From positions 1 through 64,000 of the forward strand of contig JAFKJB010000019.1 of NCBI GenBank assembly GCA_017306155.1: a stretch of DNA of 64,000 nt, given 5' to 3'. The stretch is from Nitrosospira multiformis (lineage in GTDB: Bacteria; Pseudomonadota; Gammaproteobacteria; Burkholderiales; Nitrosomonadaceae). The stretch's first letter is position 1; every line of letters starts with the position of its first letter. Below the pieces are notes generated by a model, which saw only the letters and a list, made by a program, of their open reading frames with translations, had not been told where the DNA came from and did no database searches. This document shows, one piece after another, positions 1 through 9,697 of the stretch. Both the position numbers and the translations under genes were made by a program.

Positions 1-126
1 GGACACAACCTGCGCATGATTCTGAGGAAGCTGCGGCTTCTTCTCGCCCTGATTCTCGTTCGGCTGCAGGCGCAAACAGCGAATGATGACAGAGATGGGC
101 ACCAGCTTATAGCAGCCTGTTCCTGA
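1..126 (+). mobile_element. C-terminal fragment of an IS transposase (cut by window edge)
   Basis: Frame 1 is open from the window edge to TGA at 124-126 and gives 41 residues starting GHNLRMILRKLRLL. The basic, leucine-rich stretch after a GHNLR motif resembles the C-terminus of IS5-type DDE transposases. The family is judged from memory of that motif, so it is tentative. The fragment points toward the 3' end of metH, which converges on it 27 bp away. Confidence 0.4.
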
Positions 127-152
127 AAATCAAATTATTCAGGGATGACCAG

Positions 153-3100
153 CTATCTTTCATACGCCAGAACAGGCGCCAGCCACGTCTCTGTTTCTTC
201 CAGTGTCCAGCCCTTGCGCCGGGCGTAATCCTCCACCTGATCCTTGCCGATCTTGCCCACCGCGAAATACCTGGCTTCCGGGTGGGAAAAGTAAAAGCCT
301 GATACTGCGGCCGTGGGTACCATGGCAAAGGATTCAGTCACGATGATGCCCGCATTTTCAGGCGCTTTCAGCATTTCAAACAAGGGCCCCTTCTCGGTAT
401 GATCCGGACAGGCCGGGTAGCCCGGCGCGGGGCGAATCCCCCGGTATTCTTCCGCGACCAGTTGCTCGTTGCTCAGGTTTTCATCCTGGACAAAGCCCCA
501 GAATTCACGCCGTATTCGCCAGTGCATATGCTCCGCAAAAGCTTCCGCCAGGCGATCCGCCAGCGCTTTCAGGATAATTGCGCTGTAATCGTCATGCGCC
601 TCCTCGAACACCTTTAACCTTGCCTCGATGCCCACTCCCGCGGTCACCGCGAATGCGCCGATGGTGTCGTCAATGCCGCTTTCCCTGGGGGCAATGAAAT
701 CGGCCAGGCACAGGTTGGGCTTGCCGTCCGGTTTCATGGTCTGCTGGCGCAGGTTGTGGAAGGTCATCGCTACGTGCTTGCGAGTCTTGTCCGCGTAGAT
801 TTCGATATCATCGCTGTTGACCGTATTGGCGGAAAACAGGCCGAATACGGCATTTGCTGCCAGCCATTTCTGCTCCACGATCTTTTTCAGCATTACCTGC
901 GCATCGCGGTAGAGATTGCTGGCAGCCTCGCCGACCACTTCATCTTCCAGGATGGCGGGGAAACGCCCCGACAGTTCCCATGCCTGAAAGAACGGTGTCC
1001 AGTCTATGAAGGGCACGATTTTTTCCAGGGGATAATTTCGCAAGGACCTGACACCGGTAAAGGCGGGGGCAGGAGGGGAGTAGTTTTCCCAATCGGTCTT
1101 GAACGCATTCTTGCGCGCGTCTGCGATCGACAGCAATGGCGCGGGTCCTTTCTTGTTCTTATGCTGCGCCCGCACTTTCTCGTACTCGGCCTGGATTTTT
1201 TGAATATAGTCTGTCCGTAAATCCTCCGACAACAGATTGCTGCACACGCCGACCGCGCGGCTGGCATCCGGCACCCACACGGTGACGCCGCTGTATTTGG
1301 GTGCCACCTTCACCGCGGTATGAACCCGTGAAGTCGTCGCGCCGCCGATCAACAAGGGGATGGTAAAACCTTCCCGTTCCATCTCTTTTGCCACATGCGC
1401 CATTTCTTCCAGGGAAGGCGTAATCAGGCCGGACAGGCCGATCATGTCCGCATTTTCGCGCCTGGCGGTCTCCAGGATCTGGGCACTGGGGACCATCACC
1501 CCCATATTCACTACTTCATAATTGTTGCACTGGAGCACTACCGTAACGATATTTTTGCCAATGTCATGCACATCGCCCTTGACGGTGGCAATGACGATCT
1601 TGCCTTTGGGTTTGGAATCGCCCAGCAGCTTTTTCTCCGCCTCGATGAACGGCAGCAGGTGCACCACCGCCTGTTTCATCACACGCGCCGATTTCACCAC
1701 CTGGGGCAGGAACATCTTGCCTGATCCGAACAGATCGCCGACGACGTTCATGCCGTTCATCAGGGGGCCTTCGATCACCTGGATCGGACGTCCGCCCTGC
1801 GCGGCTATTTCCTGCCGGGCTGCCTCGGTGTCTTCCACGATATAGGTAGTAATTCCCTTGACCAGGGCATGCGTCAGCCGCTCCTGCAGCGTACCGTTCC
1901 GCCAGGCAAGGTCTTCGGTGCTTTCCTTGCTTTGCCCCTTGAAGCTCTCGGCAAATTCCACCAGGCGCTCGGTGGCTGTAATCTCTCCGTCTCCCGGAGA
2001 AGTGCGGTTAAGCAGCACATCCTCGACCCGGTCCAGCAGGTCCTTGGGAATATCGGAATAAACGCCGAGCTGGCCGGCGTTCACGATGCCCATCGTCATC
2101 CCGGCACGCACGGCATGGTAGAGGAAGGCGGTATGGATCGCTTCCCGCACGGGCTCATTACCGCGGAAGGAGAAGGAAACATTCGAAACGCCGCCGCTCA
2201 CCTTCGCATACGGCAGTTTCTCCTTAATGGCGCGGGTCGCTTCGATGAAATCCACGCCATAATTATTGTGTTCTTCTATGCCGGTGGCGATTGCAAAAAT
2301 GTTGGGGTCAAAAATAATATCTTCAGGAGGAAAGCCTACCTGATCAACGAGAATGCGGTAGCAGCGTACGCAAATCTCCACCTTGCGCGCCAAAGTGTCC
2401 GCCTGGCCAGTCTCGTCGAATGCCATCACGATGACTGCAGCGCCATAACGCCGCGCGAGTTTCGCATGTTCGATGAATTCGGCTTCACCTTCCTTGAGGC
2501 TGATGGAGTTGATGATAACCTTGCCCTGCACGCACTTCAGCCCGGCTTCAATGACCGACCACTTGCTGGAATCGATCATGATCGGCACACGACTGATATC
2601 CGGCTCCGCAGCGACGAGGTTCAGGAAGGTAACCATCGCCTTCTGCGAATCGAGCATCGCCTCGTCCATGTTGATGTCGATGATCTGCGCCCCATTCTCG
2701 ACCTGGCTGCGTCCGATGCTCAGTGCTTCCGCATAGTTGTTACCGAGTATCAGGCGGGCAAAGGCTTTCGAACCGGTGACGTTGGTTCGCTCCCCGACAT
2801 TTACGAACAACGAGTCGTCACCGATGGTGAGCGGTTCAAGGCCGGAAAGACGAAGCTTCTTTGGAACATCCGGCACGGCCCGAGGCGGGATACTCGCTAC
2901 GGCATCCGCAATGGCCTTGATATGCGCAGGGGTGGTGCCGCAGCACCCACCGACGATATTCACGAAACCGGATTGCGCATACCCCTTGATCAACCCTGCA
3001 GTATATTCCGGGGATTCGTCGTAGCCCGTTTCCGCCAGCGGGTTGGGCAGGCCTGCGTTAGGGTGAGCGCTCACATACACGCCTGCGACCCTGGAAAGCT

Positions 3101-3884
3101 CCTCGACGTAGGGGCGCATCAATTCCGCTCCCAGGGCGCAGTTGAGCCCTACGGACAACGGGCGGGCGTGAGATACGGAGTTCCAGAATGCTTCCGGCGT
3201 CTGGCCGGAAAGCGTGCGCCCCGAAGCATCCGTTATCGTGGCCGAAATCATGATGGGAACACGCACCTGATGCGTTTCGAAATACTGGTCTATGGCAAAT
3301 AGCGCCGCTTTTGCATTGAGGGTATCGAATATGGTTTCCACCAGCAGAATATCCGCTCCGCCATCGAGCAGGCCGCGAATGGATTCGGAATAATCCTCCA
3401 CCAGCTGGTCGAACGTGATGCCGCGGAAACCCGGGTCGTTCACGTCCGGAGAAATCGAAGCGGTTTTGGTGGTCGGCCCCAGCACGCCTGCGACAAAGCG
3501 CGGCTTCTCGGGCGTTTTTGCTTCCATCGCTTGTGTTGCTTCCTTTGCCAGCCTGGCGCCGGCAAAGTTGAGCTCATACACCAGATCCTGCATGTGGTAG
3601 TCGCCCATCGAGGCCGCAGTGGAATTGAAAGTGTTGGTTTCGACGATGTCTGCCCCCGCCTCCAGATAGGCTTCATGAATGGAACGGATCACCTGCGGCT
3701 GGGTGAGCGTCAGGAGATCGTTGTTGCCCCGGAGGTCATGCGGAAAATCGGCAAAGCGCTCCCCGCGATAGTCCTTTTCGCCAAGCTTGTGGCTCTGGAT
3801 CATGGTGCCCATTGCACCATCGAGCAGCAGGATGCGGCCGGCCAGCAGGTCTTCCAGTAATTTGGTGCGAGGGTGTTCGTTCAT
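153..3884 (-). CDS. metH: cobalamin-dependent methionine synthase MetH
   Basis: Transfers a methyl group from 5-methyltetrahydrofolate to homocysteine through cobalamin to make methionine in the cytosol. The 1243 residues match the usual length (about 1230) and show all modules in order: homocysteine-binding barrel starting [12 protein letters not shown] with the zinc ligand motif GGCCGTTP near residue 310, pterin-binding domain, B12 cap, cobalamin-binding motif [10 protein letters not shown] with the lower-ligand His, and a C-terminal AdoMet reactivation domain ([12 protein letters not shown]). I chose the ATG at 3884 because [14 protein letters not shown] matches family starts. The frame stays open to 4037, but the extra residues look non-coding. 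No cobalamin or SAH riboswitch is recognisable upstream. Confidence 0.96.
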   Translation of the reverse strand: MNEHPRTKLLEDLLAGRILLLDGAMGTMIQSHKLGEKDYRGERFADFPHDLRGNNDLLTLTQPQVIRSIHEAYLEAGADIVETNTFNSTAASMGDYHMQDLVYELNFAGARLAKEATQAMEAKTPEKPRFVAGVLGPTTKTASISPDVNDPGFRGITFDQLVEDYSESIRGLLDGGADILLVETIFDTLNAKAALFAIDQYFETHQVRVPIMISATITDASGRTLSGQTPEAFWNSVSHARPLSVGLNCALGAELMRPYVEELSRVAGVYVSAHPNAGLPNPLAETGYDESPEYTAGLIKGYAQSGFVNIVGGCCGTTPAHIKAIADAVASIPPRAVPDVPKKLRLSGLEPLTIGDDSLFVNVGERTNVTGSKAFARLILGNNYAEALSIGRSQVENGAQIIDINMDEAMLDSQKAMVTFLNLVAAEPDISRVPIMIDSSKWSVIEAGLKCVQGKVIINSISLKEGEAEFIEHAKLARRYGAAVIVMAFDETGQADTLARKVEICVRCYRILVDQVGFPPEDIIFDPNIFAIATGIEEHNNYGVDFIEATRAIKEKLPYAKVSGGVSNVSFSFRGNEPVREAIHTAFLYHAVRAGMTMGIVNAGQLGVYSDIPKDLLDRVEDVLLNRTSPGDGEITATERLVEFAESFKGQSKESTEDLAWRNGTLQERLTHALVKGITTYIVEDTEAARQEIAAQGGRPIQVIEGPLMNGMNVVGDLFGSGKMFLPQVVKSARVMKQAVVHLLPFIEAEKKLLGDSKPKGKIVIATVKGDVHDIGKNIVTVVLQCNNYEVVNMGVMVPSAQILETARRENADMIGLSGLITPSLEEMAHVAKEMEREGFTIPLLIGGATTSRVHTAVKVAPKYSGVTVWVPDASRAVGVCSNLLSEDLRTDYIQKIQAEYEKVRAQHKNKKGPAPLLSIADARKNAFKTDWENYSPPAPAFTGVRSLRNYPLEKIVPFIDWTPFFQAWELSGRFPAILEDEVVGEAASNLYRDAQVMLKKIVEQKWLAANAVFGLFSANTVNSDDIEIYADKTRKHVAMTFHNLRQQTMKPDGKPNLCLADFIAPRESGIDDTIGAFAVTAGVGIEARLKVFEEAHDDYSAIILKALADRLAEAFAEHMHWRIRREFWGFVQDENLSNEQLVAEEYRGIRPAPGYPACPDHTEKGPLFEMLKAPENAGIIVTESFAMVPTAAVSGFYFSHPEARYFAVGKIGKDQVEDYARRKGWTLEETETWLAPVLAYER

Positions 3885-4412
3885 GGCAATACCAAGGTTC
3901 AGGTGGAGCCTGGATTCTATCATGCCCTTGTCCAACGATTCCTCCGGTCGGCTCGTGACAAGCAGCCGGCCGAGAAGCATGTTTTGATCGCGCGCCAAAG
4001 CAGCTTCTGGACGAAGCGCGAACCATACATTTGGCATTCGACTGCCGACTCGGGGTTATGAGGATTATGAGGACTATGAATTTCGGAATTGTGAAGAAAT
4101 TGTGAGTGCGGGGGCGAACAGAAATATCATGTCCTGAGCGTAGCATTCAAGCATCCTTCTCGGCTTGGCGAAAGCCGGATTGCAGCCAGACAGCAAAATC
4201 AGCGACGCGTCGGTTATCCAGACCCCAGGATCACACGGAGACTGCGAAATGAAGGGAAATGCCAGATCGGTCCGAAGAGTTCGGCAGCGCATGGGAATAT
4301 GGACTGAGAACGGACCGTCCCACTGTGCTCGAAGCCGGCAAATCTATTAAATCTATTTTTAGCGAATCTCTTCTTAAAAAAGCACCCTGGTTTTCTTTGG
4401 AGAATGGAAAAC
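3885..4412. other. intergenic region between metH and the transducer-like gene
   Basis: 528 bp between divergent genes, so promoters for metH (minus) and the 4413 gene (plus) should lie here. The last 80 bp before 4413 are AT-rich. I see no convincing -35/-10 pair, riboswitch or small gene. The short frames on both strands lack ribosome-binding sites and protein-like composition. Confidence 0.5.
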
Positions 4413-4787
4413 ATGAACAAAGCCGCCGGACATAAACGCTGGGTAATTGCCGATGGTTACATTCCGCCTGGCAGCACCGGCAACAGCAGGCCACTGGTGA
4501 GCCACGATGCTATCTGTATTCTCAACAGCGGTGATCAGGATGCGCATATCGAAGTCACCATCTTCTTTGCCGATCGCGAACCCGCCGGGCCGTATCGCAT
4601 GACTGTTGAAGCATTACGCACCAAGCATGTTCGCTTCAACGAATTCACCGATCCCGAACCGGTTCCACATGATACCGATTACGCCAGCGTAATCGACTCT
4701 AACGTTCCTGTCGTCGTACAGCATACCCGCCTTGATTCCCGTCAGCCCGCGCTGGCATTGATGAGCACGATAGCTTTTCCGGTATGA
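4413..4787 (+). CDS. sensory rhodopsin transducer family protein (ASRT-like)
   Basis: A 124-residue single-domain protein that closely follows the Anabaena sensory rhodopsin transducer family (PF07100). Recognisable blocks are WVIADGYIPPG, the central CILNSGDQDAHIEVTIFFAD, the RTKHVRFNEF strand, the DTDYASVI segment and the C-terminal VVQHTRLDSRQ. ASRT is a soluble beta-sandwich tetramer. In Anabaena it partners a microbial rhodopsin, but many homologues occur without one and may bind sugars or DNA. No rhodopsin gene is in the window. The second ATG (4413) is preferred to 4404 because GGAG then sits 10 bases upstream. Confidence 0.88.
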   Translation: MNKAAGHKRWVIADGYIPPGSTGNSRPLVSHDAICILNSGDQDAHIEVTIFFADREPAGPYRMTVEALRTKHVRFNEFTDPEPVPHDTDYASVIDSNVPVVVQHTRLDSRQPALALMSTIAFPV

Positions 4788-5121
4788 AACTGCTTGATAA
4801 GCGTGAACGCAGCCTGTCAGCTTCGACCGCAATCTGACCGGGCCGTCGGCCACGTTTAGAAAACTCGGCGGAGACAGCCCGTTCGCCACAGTTACCGGGC
4901 CGGCTCATATACTCATACTCCAGCGCGTGATTAAGCCTTTGATCATCTTCTGAGTTCCTTCACTCTGGACCGAAAAACCGGATAACCCATTTTTAAAAAT
5001 GTGATGAAAAAATCTTATGTCCACCATTCCCAAATAAGCCCGATCGGTGCCTTCGAGAGTACGAACTTTCCCATCGCGCCGATATGTGATAAAAATCATG
5101 CATCATATCTCTGGAGGGTGT
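4788..5121. other. intergenic region upstream of the parD fragment
   Basis: 334 bp with no recognisable gene. The final 130 bp are AT-rich and probably hold the promoter for the 5122-5897 pair. A good Shine-Dalgarno (CTGGAGGG) lies at its end. No terminator hairpin with a T-run is evident after the gene ending at 4787. Confidence 0.45.
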
Positions 5122-5223
5122 ATGAGAATTGTACAGAAAACCATCACCTTGTTGACTGACAGGCAGGATGACTGGATCAGGATACAGATTGAAGCAGGAC
5201 ATTACATCGATGCGCGGCCATGA
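5122..5223 (+). pseudogene. truncated ParD-type antitoxin, N-terminal 33 residues
   Basis: A short frame with an excellent ribosome-binding site (GGAGGG, 6 bases before ATG) encodes MRIVQKTITLLTDRQDDWI and continues to IEAGHYIDARP. This is the ribbon-helix-helix start of ParD/CC2985-type antitoxins (typically TLTDRQ..WI...IEAG.Y.N.SE), but it stops where the dimerisation helices should continue. Its TGA (5221-5223) overlaps the ATG (5220) of the thermonuclease gene, so translation of the fragment could couple to the nuclease. No parE follows. It is too short to work as an antitoxin; any DNA-binding or leader role is inference. Confidence 0.55.
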
Positions 5224-5897
5224 TCCCCTATACCCGATCGAGCCGATTAATCGTCGGCCTGGCTGTCTATGCCTTATGCGCCTGCCTCGCCCAGGCAGAA
5301 ATCCTGAGGGGCAAAGTCGTCAAGATCGCCGATGGCGATACCCTCACAGTCCTCGATAAGTCAAACCGGCAGCACAAGATCAGACTTGTGGGCATCGATG
5401 CGCCTGAACGCAAGCAGGCATTCGGCACGGTATCCCGGCAAAACCTGGCTGATCTCGTCTTTGGCAAGAAAGTTGATGTGGAGTGGCACAAGCAAGATCA
5501 CTATCAGCGTGTCCTGGGAAAAGTGCTGCTGGATGGCCAGGACATCAACCTGAAGCAGGTCAAGGCGGGACTGGCATGGCACTACACACAGTATGACAAG
5601 GATCTGCAACTGATTGACAAGCTGCTTTATGCCGAGGCCCAAAAGGTAGCCAGTCTCAAGGGCACTGGACTGTGGAGTGATCCGGCGCCTGTCGCACCAT
5701 GGGATTTCCGGCACAACAAGCCTGCACCGGCAGTTGCGGACGAAGCGTGCGAGATCAGGTTTGCTGGATTCCGGTACAAGATCGATCCCGTCATTTGCGG
5801 GATTTGGCGGAATGCCCTCAAGTCTGCCTCCACCCTGCCCGGATTCATGGAGCTCGTGCGTCTTGCAATGCATCCTGGCTCCGACAAGGCCCATTGA
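5220..5897 (+). CDS. secreted thermonuclease family protein (SNase fold)
   Basis: 225 residues. A signal peptide (residues 1-26, cleavage after LAQA) precedes a staphylococcal-nuclease domain (about 28-155). The calcium and catalytic positions are intact: Asp in ADGDTLTV, Arg/Asp/Glu in KIRLVGIDAPE and the second Arg in YQRVLGKVLL. The protein should hydrolyse DNA or RNA in the periplasm or outside the cell. After the domain there is a roughly 60-residue tail with two Cys (DEACEIRF, DPVICGIW), not part of the SNase fold and unrecognised. The start codon overlaps the stop of the upstream ParD-like fragment (ATGA). Confidence 0.9.
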   Translation: MIPYTRSSRLIVGLAVYALCACLAQAEILRGKVVKIADGDTLTVLDKSNRQHKIRLVGIDAPERKQAFGTVSRQNLADLVFGKKVDVEWHKQDHYQRVLGKVLLDGQDINLKQVKAGLAWHYTQYDKDLQLIDKLLYAEAQKVASLKGTGLWSDPAPVAPWDFRHNKPAPAVADEACEIRFAGFRYKIDPVICGIWRNALKSASTLPGFMELVRLAMHPGSDKAH

Positions 5898-6049
5898 ATC
5901 GAGGCCGGCGTGCTTATGCAATACGATGGATCAGGCTAGCGGGTAAAGCATTGCGCGCCTCCTTGAGGGATTGTTGAGCGTGTCCGTTACCCTTCGCTGG
6001 TTACGTTTTTTCATCCAGGTCAGCAATTTCCGTAGACACGCATCGTCGT

Positions 6050-6802
6050 TCATAAAAACATTTCCTTTGGCAAGGAATCTGCTTCCTTGAGTTCTTTGAG
6101 CTTCCGGACCACGGCCTGTCCCATATTTTTGGTGCTTCTGGGATTCTGGGCCGTAATCAGGAGGCCATCCTCCATCACGTGGGAGCCAAACGGCATCATT
6201 GCCTTGCTGTATCGTCCCCCTCGCTTTTGTAGTTCTTCCTCCAGATTGAACGGAACCGCCTCATCGCGGTTTGCCAGTTTTTCTTCCTTCCACGAGAAGC
6301 CCGTTACCTCCTTACCCTCAACAAGATATGTACCATTACTCAGTTTCACTTCCAGCAAACCGCAAGGTCCATGGCACGCGGCTGAAACAATCTTGCCGGA
6401 TTCATAGAACCTGGCAGTCAATTCCGCCAATGATGCGCTTTTTGGGAAGTCGAACATGACTCCGTGCCCGCCCGCCATATAGATGGCCTCGTACATGGCT
6501 GGATCCACGTCCGACACTTTCAACGTATTGTCCAGCAACTTCATGAAGGCCTTGTCTTCGTAGCGCCTGGAAAGACTGCCGTTGAGACTGATGGCATCGC
6601 CAATTTCGGTGATGAGCAGGCTTTCAGGATCAAGGGGGATTTTGCCGCCCGATGGACTGGCAATATCCATCTTGTAGCCTGCTTCTTCAGCAATGTCCCA
6701 AAATTCGACAAGTTCGCTAAGCCATAGTCCCGTTCTGTATCCTACCTTTTCAAACAGATCACAGTTGGTGACGATGATAAGAATCCTGTTGGTCGCAGTC
6801 AT
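6050..6802 (-). CDS. DJ-1/PfpI family protein, Hsp31-like glyoxalase/chaperone type
   Basis: 250 residues of the class I glutamine-amidotransferase-like DJ-1/PfpI superfamily. The nucleophile elbow is SAACHGPCGLL with Cys143, preceded by the AGGHGVMFDFP loop that shapes the active site in Hsp31/HchA-type proteins. Members of this branch act as glutathione-independent glyoxalases (methylglyoxal to lactate) or stress chaperones; which applies here is not decidable from sequence. It is cytosolic with no signal peptide. The gene stands alone, with a GGAGC-type ribosome-binding site just before the ATG. Confidence 0.85.
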   Translation of the reverse strand: MTATNRILIIVTNCDLFEKVGYRTGLWLSELVEFWDIAEEAGYKMDIASPSGGKIPLDPESLLITEIGDAISLNGSLSRRYEDKAFMKLLDNTLKVSDVDPAMYEAIYMAGGHGVMFDFPKSASLAELTARFYESGKIVSAACHGPCGLLEVKLSNGTYLVEGKEVTGFSWKEEKLANRDEAVPFNLEEELQKRGGRYSKAMMPFGSHVMEDGLLITAQNPRSTKNMGQAVVRKLKELKEADSLPKEMFL

Positions 6803-7138
6803 TTTTTTGCTCCTATGTGTAATGGCTACCAGTCAACTGGTCTGGTGCGGTTGCGAGTCTATTCAATACCACGAGTCTTTCAGACCGATCTGCTCGGTTA
6901 ATAACATAATTCAGTAGAATGTTTGCAGGTTGATGTCGAGGTTGCGAATGGCTTCCATCTCGGTCCAATTAATCCAATGTGGTTTTCCCCTGTTACCGGG
7001 GATAGACCGTGGATAGGGTTGTGGATAAGCTTATTAAGCCTCTGTTTCAGTTTGCTCTACTTGGATTGGCCAGATTTGTTGCAGTGTTGGGTAACAACAT
7101 GCCGCATTGCATACGCTCTCCGGTCCACAAGAATAGGG
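6803..7138. other. intergenic region, nothing recognised
   Basis: Upstream side of the DJ-1 gene. A 160-codon plus-strand frame (6923-7405) crosses it, but it has no ribosome-binding site, shows odd composition and matches nothing I know, so I do not call it. The region probably carries the DJ-1 promoter. Confidence 0.4.
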
Positions 7139-7246
7139 CTATCCAGTGCCGCTAGCTTTTTCGTCTGTTCCGCTGTCGTGTTTCCCGCGCTGCCTGGCGA
7201 GCAGCAGAATCCCGATCCAAATTATCGTAATCGGTTGGCAGCTCAT
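7139..7246 (-). CDS. possible small membrane protein of 35 residues
   Basis: A short minus-strand frame has a clear ribosome-binding site (AGGAG, 6 bases before the ATG). It encodes MSCQPITIIWIGILLLARQ followed by a charged tail ending ASGTG. The first 18 residues could form one membrane helix, and the tail is hydrophilic. It has no family I recognise, and the Shine-Dalgarno is the main evidence. Comparison with relatives would decide whether it is conserved. Confidence 0.3.
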   Translation of the reverse strand: MSCQPITIIWIGILLLARQRGKHDSGTDEKASGTG

Positions 7247-7824
7247 AATTCTCTCCTGCTAAATCGTCAGACAGCATCGATGTGGTCTCGCGATAATCTA
7301 TGCTCGATACAATCCTTTATATGTACGCTGCCGCACCCGTTTTCCGGGCCGTCGCTTTCGCTGGTTCAAAAGCGGCGTCCAAACATGATTAATCCCCAGG
7401 TTTAACCACTGGCTTTAGAGCATTTTCGTATCAAGTGTTTACACTTGCTTTCTCGCTAATGCCGCTCCTCGCTTGCAAGGCGAAAGGATCTGTTTATGTT
7501 TGCACCAAAATTGCCCTGGCTCGTTGGTTTCAGCATCTCCGTGCGTTATTCCCCTTGTTTTTTGGAAAGCGTGATCTATTTTTAATAATGTTTCCTTACC
7601 CCTGACAGAAAAATGGTAAATGGCGGAATTTTCCCGATCAGCAAGGAAATACAGGCAACATTAAAAGAATCATCGGCATAGGCGCTATCCACTCAAGGGG
7701 GATGCTAATTGCCGGGGTGCTGAAAAAGAGCTGTGGGTGACCCGCTCTAGGAGTAACTTCACCAGAAGGGAAGAAAGGGTCGGTTACGTGACCTTGTTAA
7801 CTTGACTATTGGTGAGAGGAAAAA
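7247..7824. other. intergenic region upstream of the Kazal protein gene
   Basis: 578 bp without a supported gene. It contains a 16-bp inverted repeat, CAAGTGT-TT-ACACTTG at 7432-7447, which looks like an operator-size site, and AT-rich DNA around 7560-7680. The last part runs into a strong ribosome-binding site (GAGAGGA) before the ATG at 7825. No RNA gene is recognised. Confidence 0.4.
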
Positions 7825-8613
7825 ATGAAGAAATTAACTCATGCTTTTCTATTGGGAGCAGTACTGCTGGGTTCCGCCGCCGTTATTGCCCAGCAACGTG
7901 ATGCGGGCGGAACCAGCGGTGATCCGGCAAGCCGTGCTGTGAACATTAACCTCGGCAGCACCGGAGGTGCACTGGATAATTCCGCCCTGGCGACAGTTCG
8001 CCGGCAGATCGGCAAGGCTATCTCTTCGGAGGCTGTCGATACTTTCATCGTCTACAGTCCAAGAATCGGCGGTCCTATACCACGTGAAGGTGGCATCCGT
8101 GCCTGTGCGGAGGCGGGATTCAGCGCGAAACCTAACCAGTTCAGGGAATTTGTACACAAGTTGCGCGAGATTCGTCCACGGGCAGGTACCTTCCTGAACG
8201 TTGAGTTTACAGACCGGTGCAAACCTGCTGGTTCCGGGGCGGGAGAGGGGAACGTTTGTGGCGGCATTGCTGGAAAACGTTGTCCCGATGAAGAACAGTA
8301 CTGTGATTTTGGCGCCGGCCAATGCAAGATCGCGGACGCGCAAGGTACCTGCAAGACAAAACCAAGAAATTGCACACGCGAATTCCGGCCCGTTTGCGGC
8401 TGCGACGGAAAAACGTACGGGAACGCCTGTACGGCGGTGGCTGCAGGAGTATCAATCGACCATGAGGGTGAATGCAGGCCGGAGCAGCAAGCGTGCGCAG
8501 GAATCGCAGGGATTCGATGCCCCGAAGGCAAAACCTGTGTGGACGATCCTTCCGATGATTGCGATCCCAAACGGGGCGGAGCCGATTGTCCGGGGATTTG
8601 CAAAGATAGATAG
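7825..8613 (+). CDS. secreted Cys-rich protein with Kazal-type protease inhibitor domain
   Basis: 262 residues with a signal peptide (1-22). An N-terminal region (about 35-130) without known domain precedes three Cys-rich modules. A C-G-G-I-A-G unit lies at about 145-167, a Kazal domain at 176-217 (CTREFRPVCGCDGKTYGNAC is the signature), and a second C-A-G-I-A-G unit closes the protein. Kazal domains block serine proteases by the standard mechanism. Export to periplasm or medium suggests defence against foreign proteases, though the target is unknown. The ribosome-binding site GAGAGGA is well placed. Confidence 0.82.
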   Translation: MKKLTHAFLLGAVLLGSAAVIAQQRDAGGTSGDPASRAVNINLGSTGGALDNSALATVRRQIGKAISSEAVDTFIVYSPRIGGPIPREGGIRACAEAGFSAKPNQFREFVHKLREIRPRAGTFLNVEFTDRCKPAGSGAGEGNVCGGIAGKRCPDEEQYCDFGAGQCKIADAQGTCKTKPRNCTREFRPVCGCDGKTYGNACTAVAAGVSIDHEGECRPEQQACAGIAGIRCPEGKTCVDDPSDDCDPKRGGADCPGICKDR

Positions 8614-8656
8614 CTTATGCCCTGTGAGAAACCCTCATGGACGGGTAGCAAACACC

Positions 8657-8890
8657 ATGAACTGGGATAACGAGAACTGGCGTTCACTCTGGACGCTTGA
8701 AGTGATTTCCCGAACCGCAGTACATCAATCCGGTATCACGGCCAGAGTGGCGCCCTCACCGGATGATCCAAGGAAAGACGGTATCTTGCTTGAAAATACG
8801 GCTAACGTGGATTGGTCACGTTGGGATCTGGACGAGCTTGCCGACGAAGTAATGGCGCTGTGGCTGGAAGGAAATTTTGAGCGCGTCTGA
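8657..8890 (+). CDS. small hypothetical protein
   Basis: 77 residues starting MNWDNENWRSLWTLEV and ending VMALWLEGNFERV, Trp- and Asp-rich and acidic, with no signal or membrane segment. The frame is open further upstream inside the Kazal gene, but that part is clearly shadow. No good Shine-Dalgarno is seen before the ATG, and the family is not recognised. It lies 43 bp after the Kazal gene on the same strand, so co-transcription is plausible. Confidence 0.35.
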   Translation: MNWDNENWRSLWTLEVISRTAVHQSGITARVAPSPDDPRKDGILLENTANVDWSRWDLDELADEVMALWLEGNFERV

Positions 8891-8946
8891 ATGCGAGAGA
8901 TTTTTCGCACGTGCGAAAATATCCTATCAGCCCCCTTTGCCGGTTT

Positions 8947-9231
8947 TTATTTACCACTGCCGCTCACAACTGCCTTTAGCGTTGCCCCCGGCTTGAATGC
9001 GGGAACCTTCGACGCGGCTATCTTCAATTCTTCCCCGGTTTTGGGATTACGCCCTGTGCGCTCGCTTCGATCGCGCACTTCAAAAGTGCCAAAACCAGGG
9101 AGCGTTATAGGTTCCCCTTTTTGTAGCGTTTCCGAGATCGTCTCAAGCAGGGCCCGGACGCAGCGTTCGGCCTCTGCCTTGCTCGCCCCGGTTTTTGTGG
9201 CGACTGCCTGGATGAGTTCGTTTTTGTTCAT
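8947..9231 (-). CDS. hup: DNA-binding protein HU
   Basis: 94 residues with the full HU/IHF fold: MNKNELIQAVATKTGASKAEAE at the N-terminus, the GFGTFEVRDRSERTGRNP strand-arm entry, and TGEELKIAASKVPAFKPG leading to the C-terminus. The arm tip carries the R-N-P motif whose proline intercalates in bent DNA. It compacts the nucleoid as a dimer. Length and motif fit HU rather than IhfA or IhfB. The gene is monocistronic. Which hup paralogue it is cannot be told here. Confidence 0.93.
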   Translation of the reverse strand: MNKNELIQAVATKTGASKAEAERCVRALLETISETLQKGEPITLPGFGTFEVRDRSERTGRNPKTGEELKIAASKVPAFKPGATLKAVVSGSGK

Positions 9232-9300
9232 GGTTTGAAATCTCCCGTTTTATGTTGCTAAACTTATTGCAAGGAAAAGGTCAGTTCCTATCGAAAGCTC

Positions 9301-9693
9301 TCATGGTTCTTTTAAGGGTGTTTTCTTTATTTCATTGGAGCGTCTGGTCCAGTCGCTGACGGTTTTCCTGGCGGTGTCAGGATCAATAACGTTTTCCAGG
9401 GAAATTTCAGGAAAACTATAAAGATTCTCCGCGGTTTCTATCGAAAATAGCCAGCTTGCCGGGTTGTCGAACCCAAGACAGGTCTGAATTGTTACTGGCT
9501 TTACTTTTGCAGTTTCTGCGAAAGACCTGATGATAGGCCGAATGTGGTCTGGCTTGATTGTACCAGTCCATGTATTGATGATTGATGCTCTGGCCTCAGT
9601 GACCGAGTCATAGGCGTGCAAATGCACCCGCTCGTACTTCACCGATTTCCACAAGCGATCAACGAACACATTATCTCTCCAGGCCCCGCGCCC
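9301..9693 (-). mobile_element. IS3-family transposase (orfB) relic, frameshifted
   Basis: On the minus strand from 9693 the text GRGAWRDNVFVDRLWKSVKY is the catalytic C-terminal part of an IS3-type integrase core, continuing to HLHAYDSVTEARASI. At about 9575 the frame shifts by one base. In the next frame it resumes as NQYMDWYNQARPHSAY, the usual end of this family. The remaining stretch down to 9301 is of unclear origin, although one frame stays open to a TGA at 9301. No intact ends are visible, so this is a decayed fragment and not an active element. Confidence 0.7.
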
Positions 9694-9697
9694 GGGT

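Noticed and set aside
1869-3302. Long plus-strand frame (477 codons) inside metH
   Set aside because: It is the antisense shadow of metH, which shows all family motifs on the minus strand. The frame has no ribosome-binding site or protein family.
3885-4150. Cobalamin or SAH riboswitch before metH
   Set aside because: The metH leader lacks the conserved B12 box and the SAH-specific core as I know them.
6923-7405. 160-codon plus-strand frame
   Set aside because: No Shine-Dalgarno and no recognisable family, with unusual composition. Treated as non-coding.
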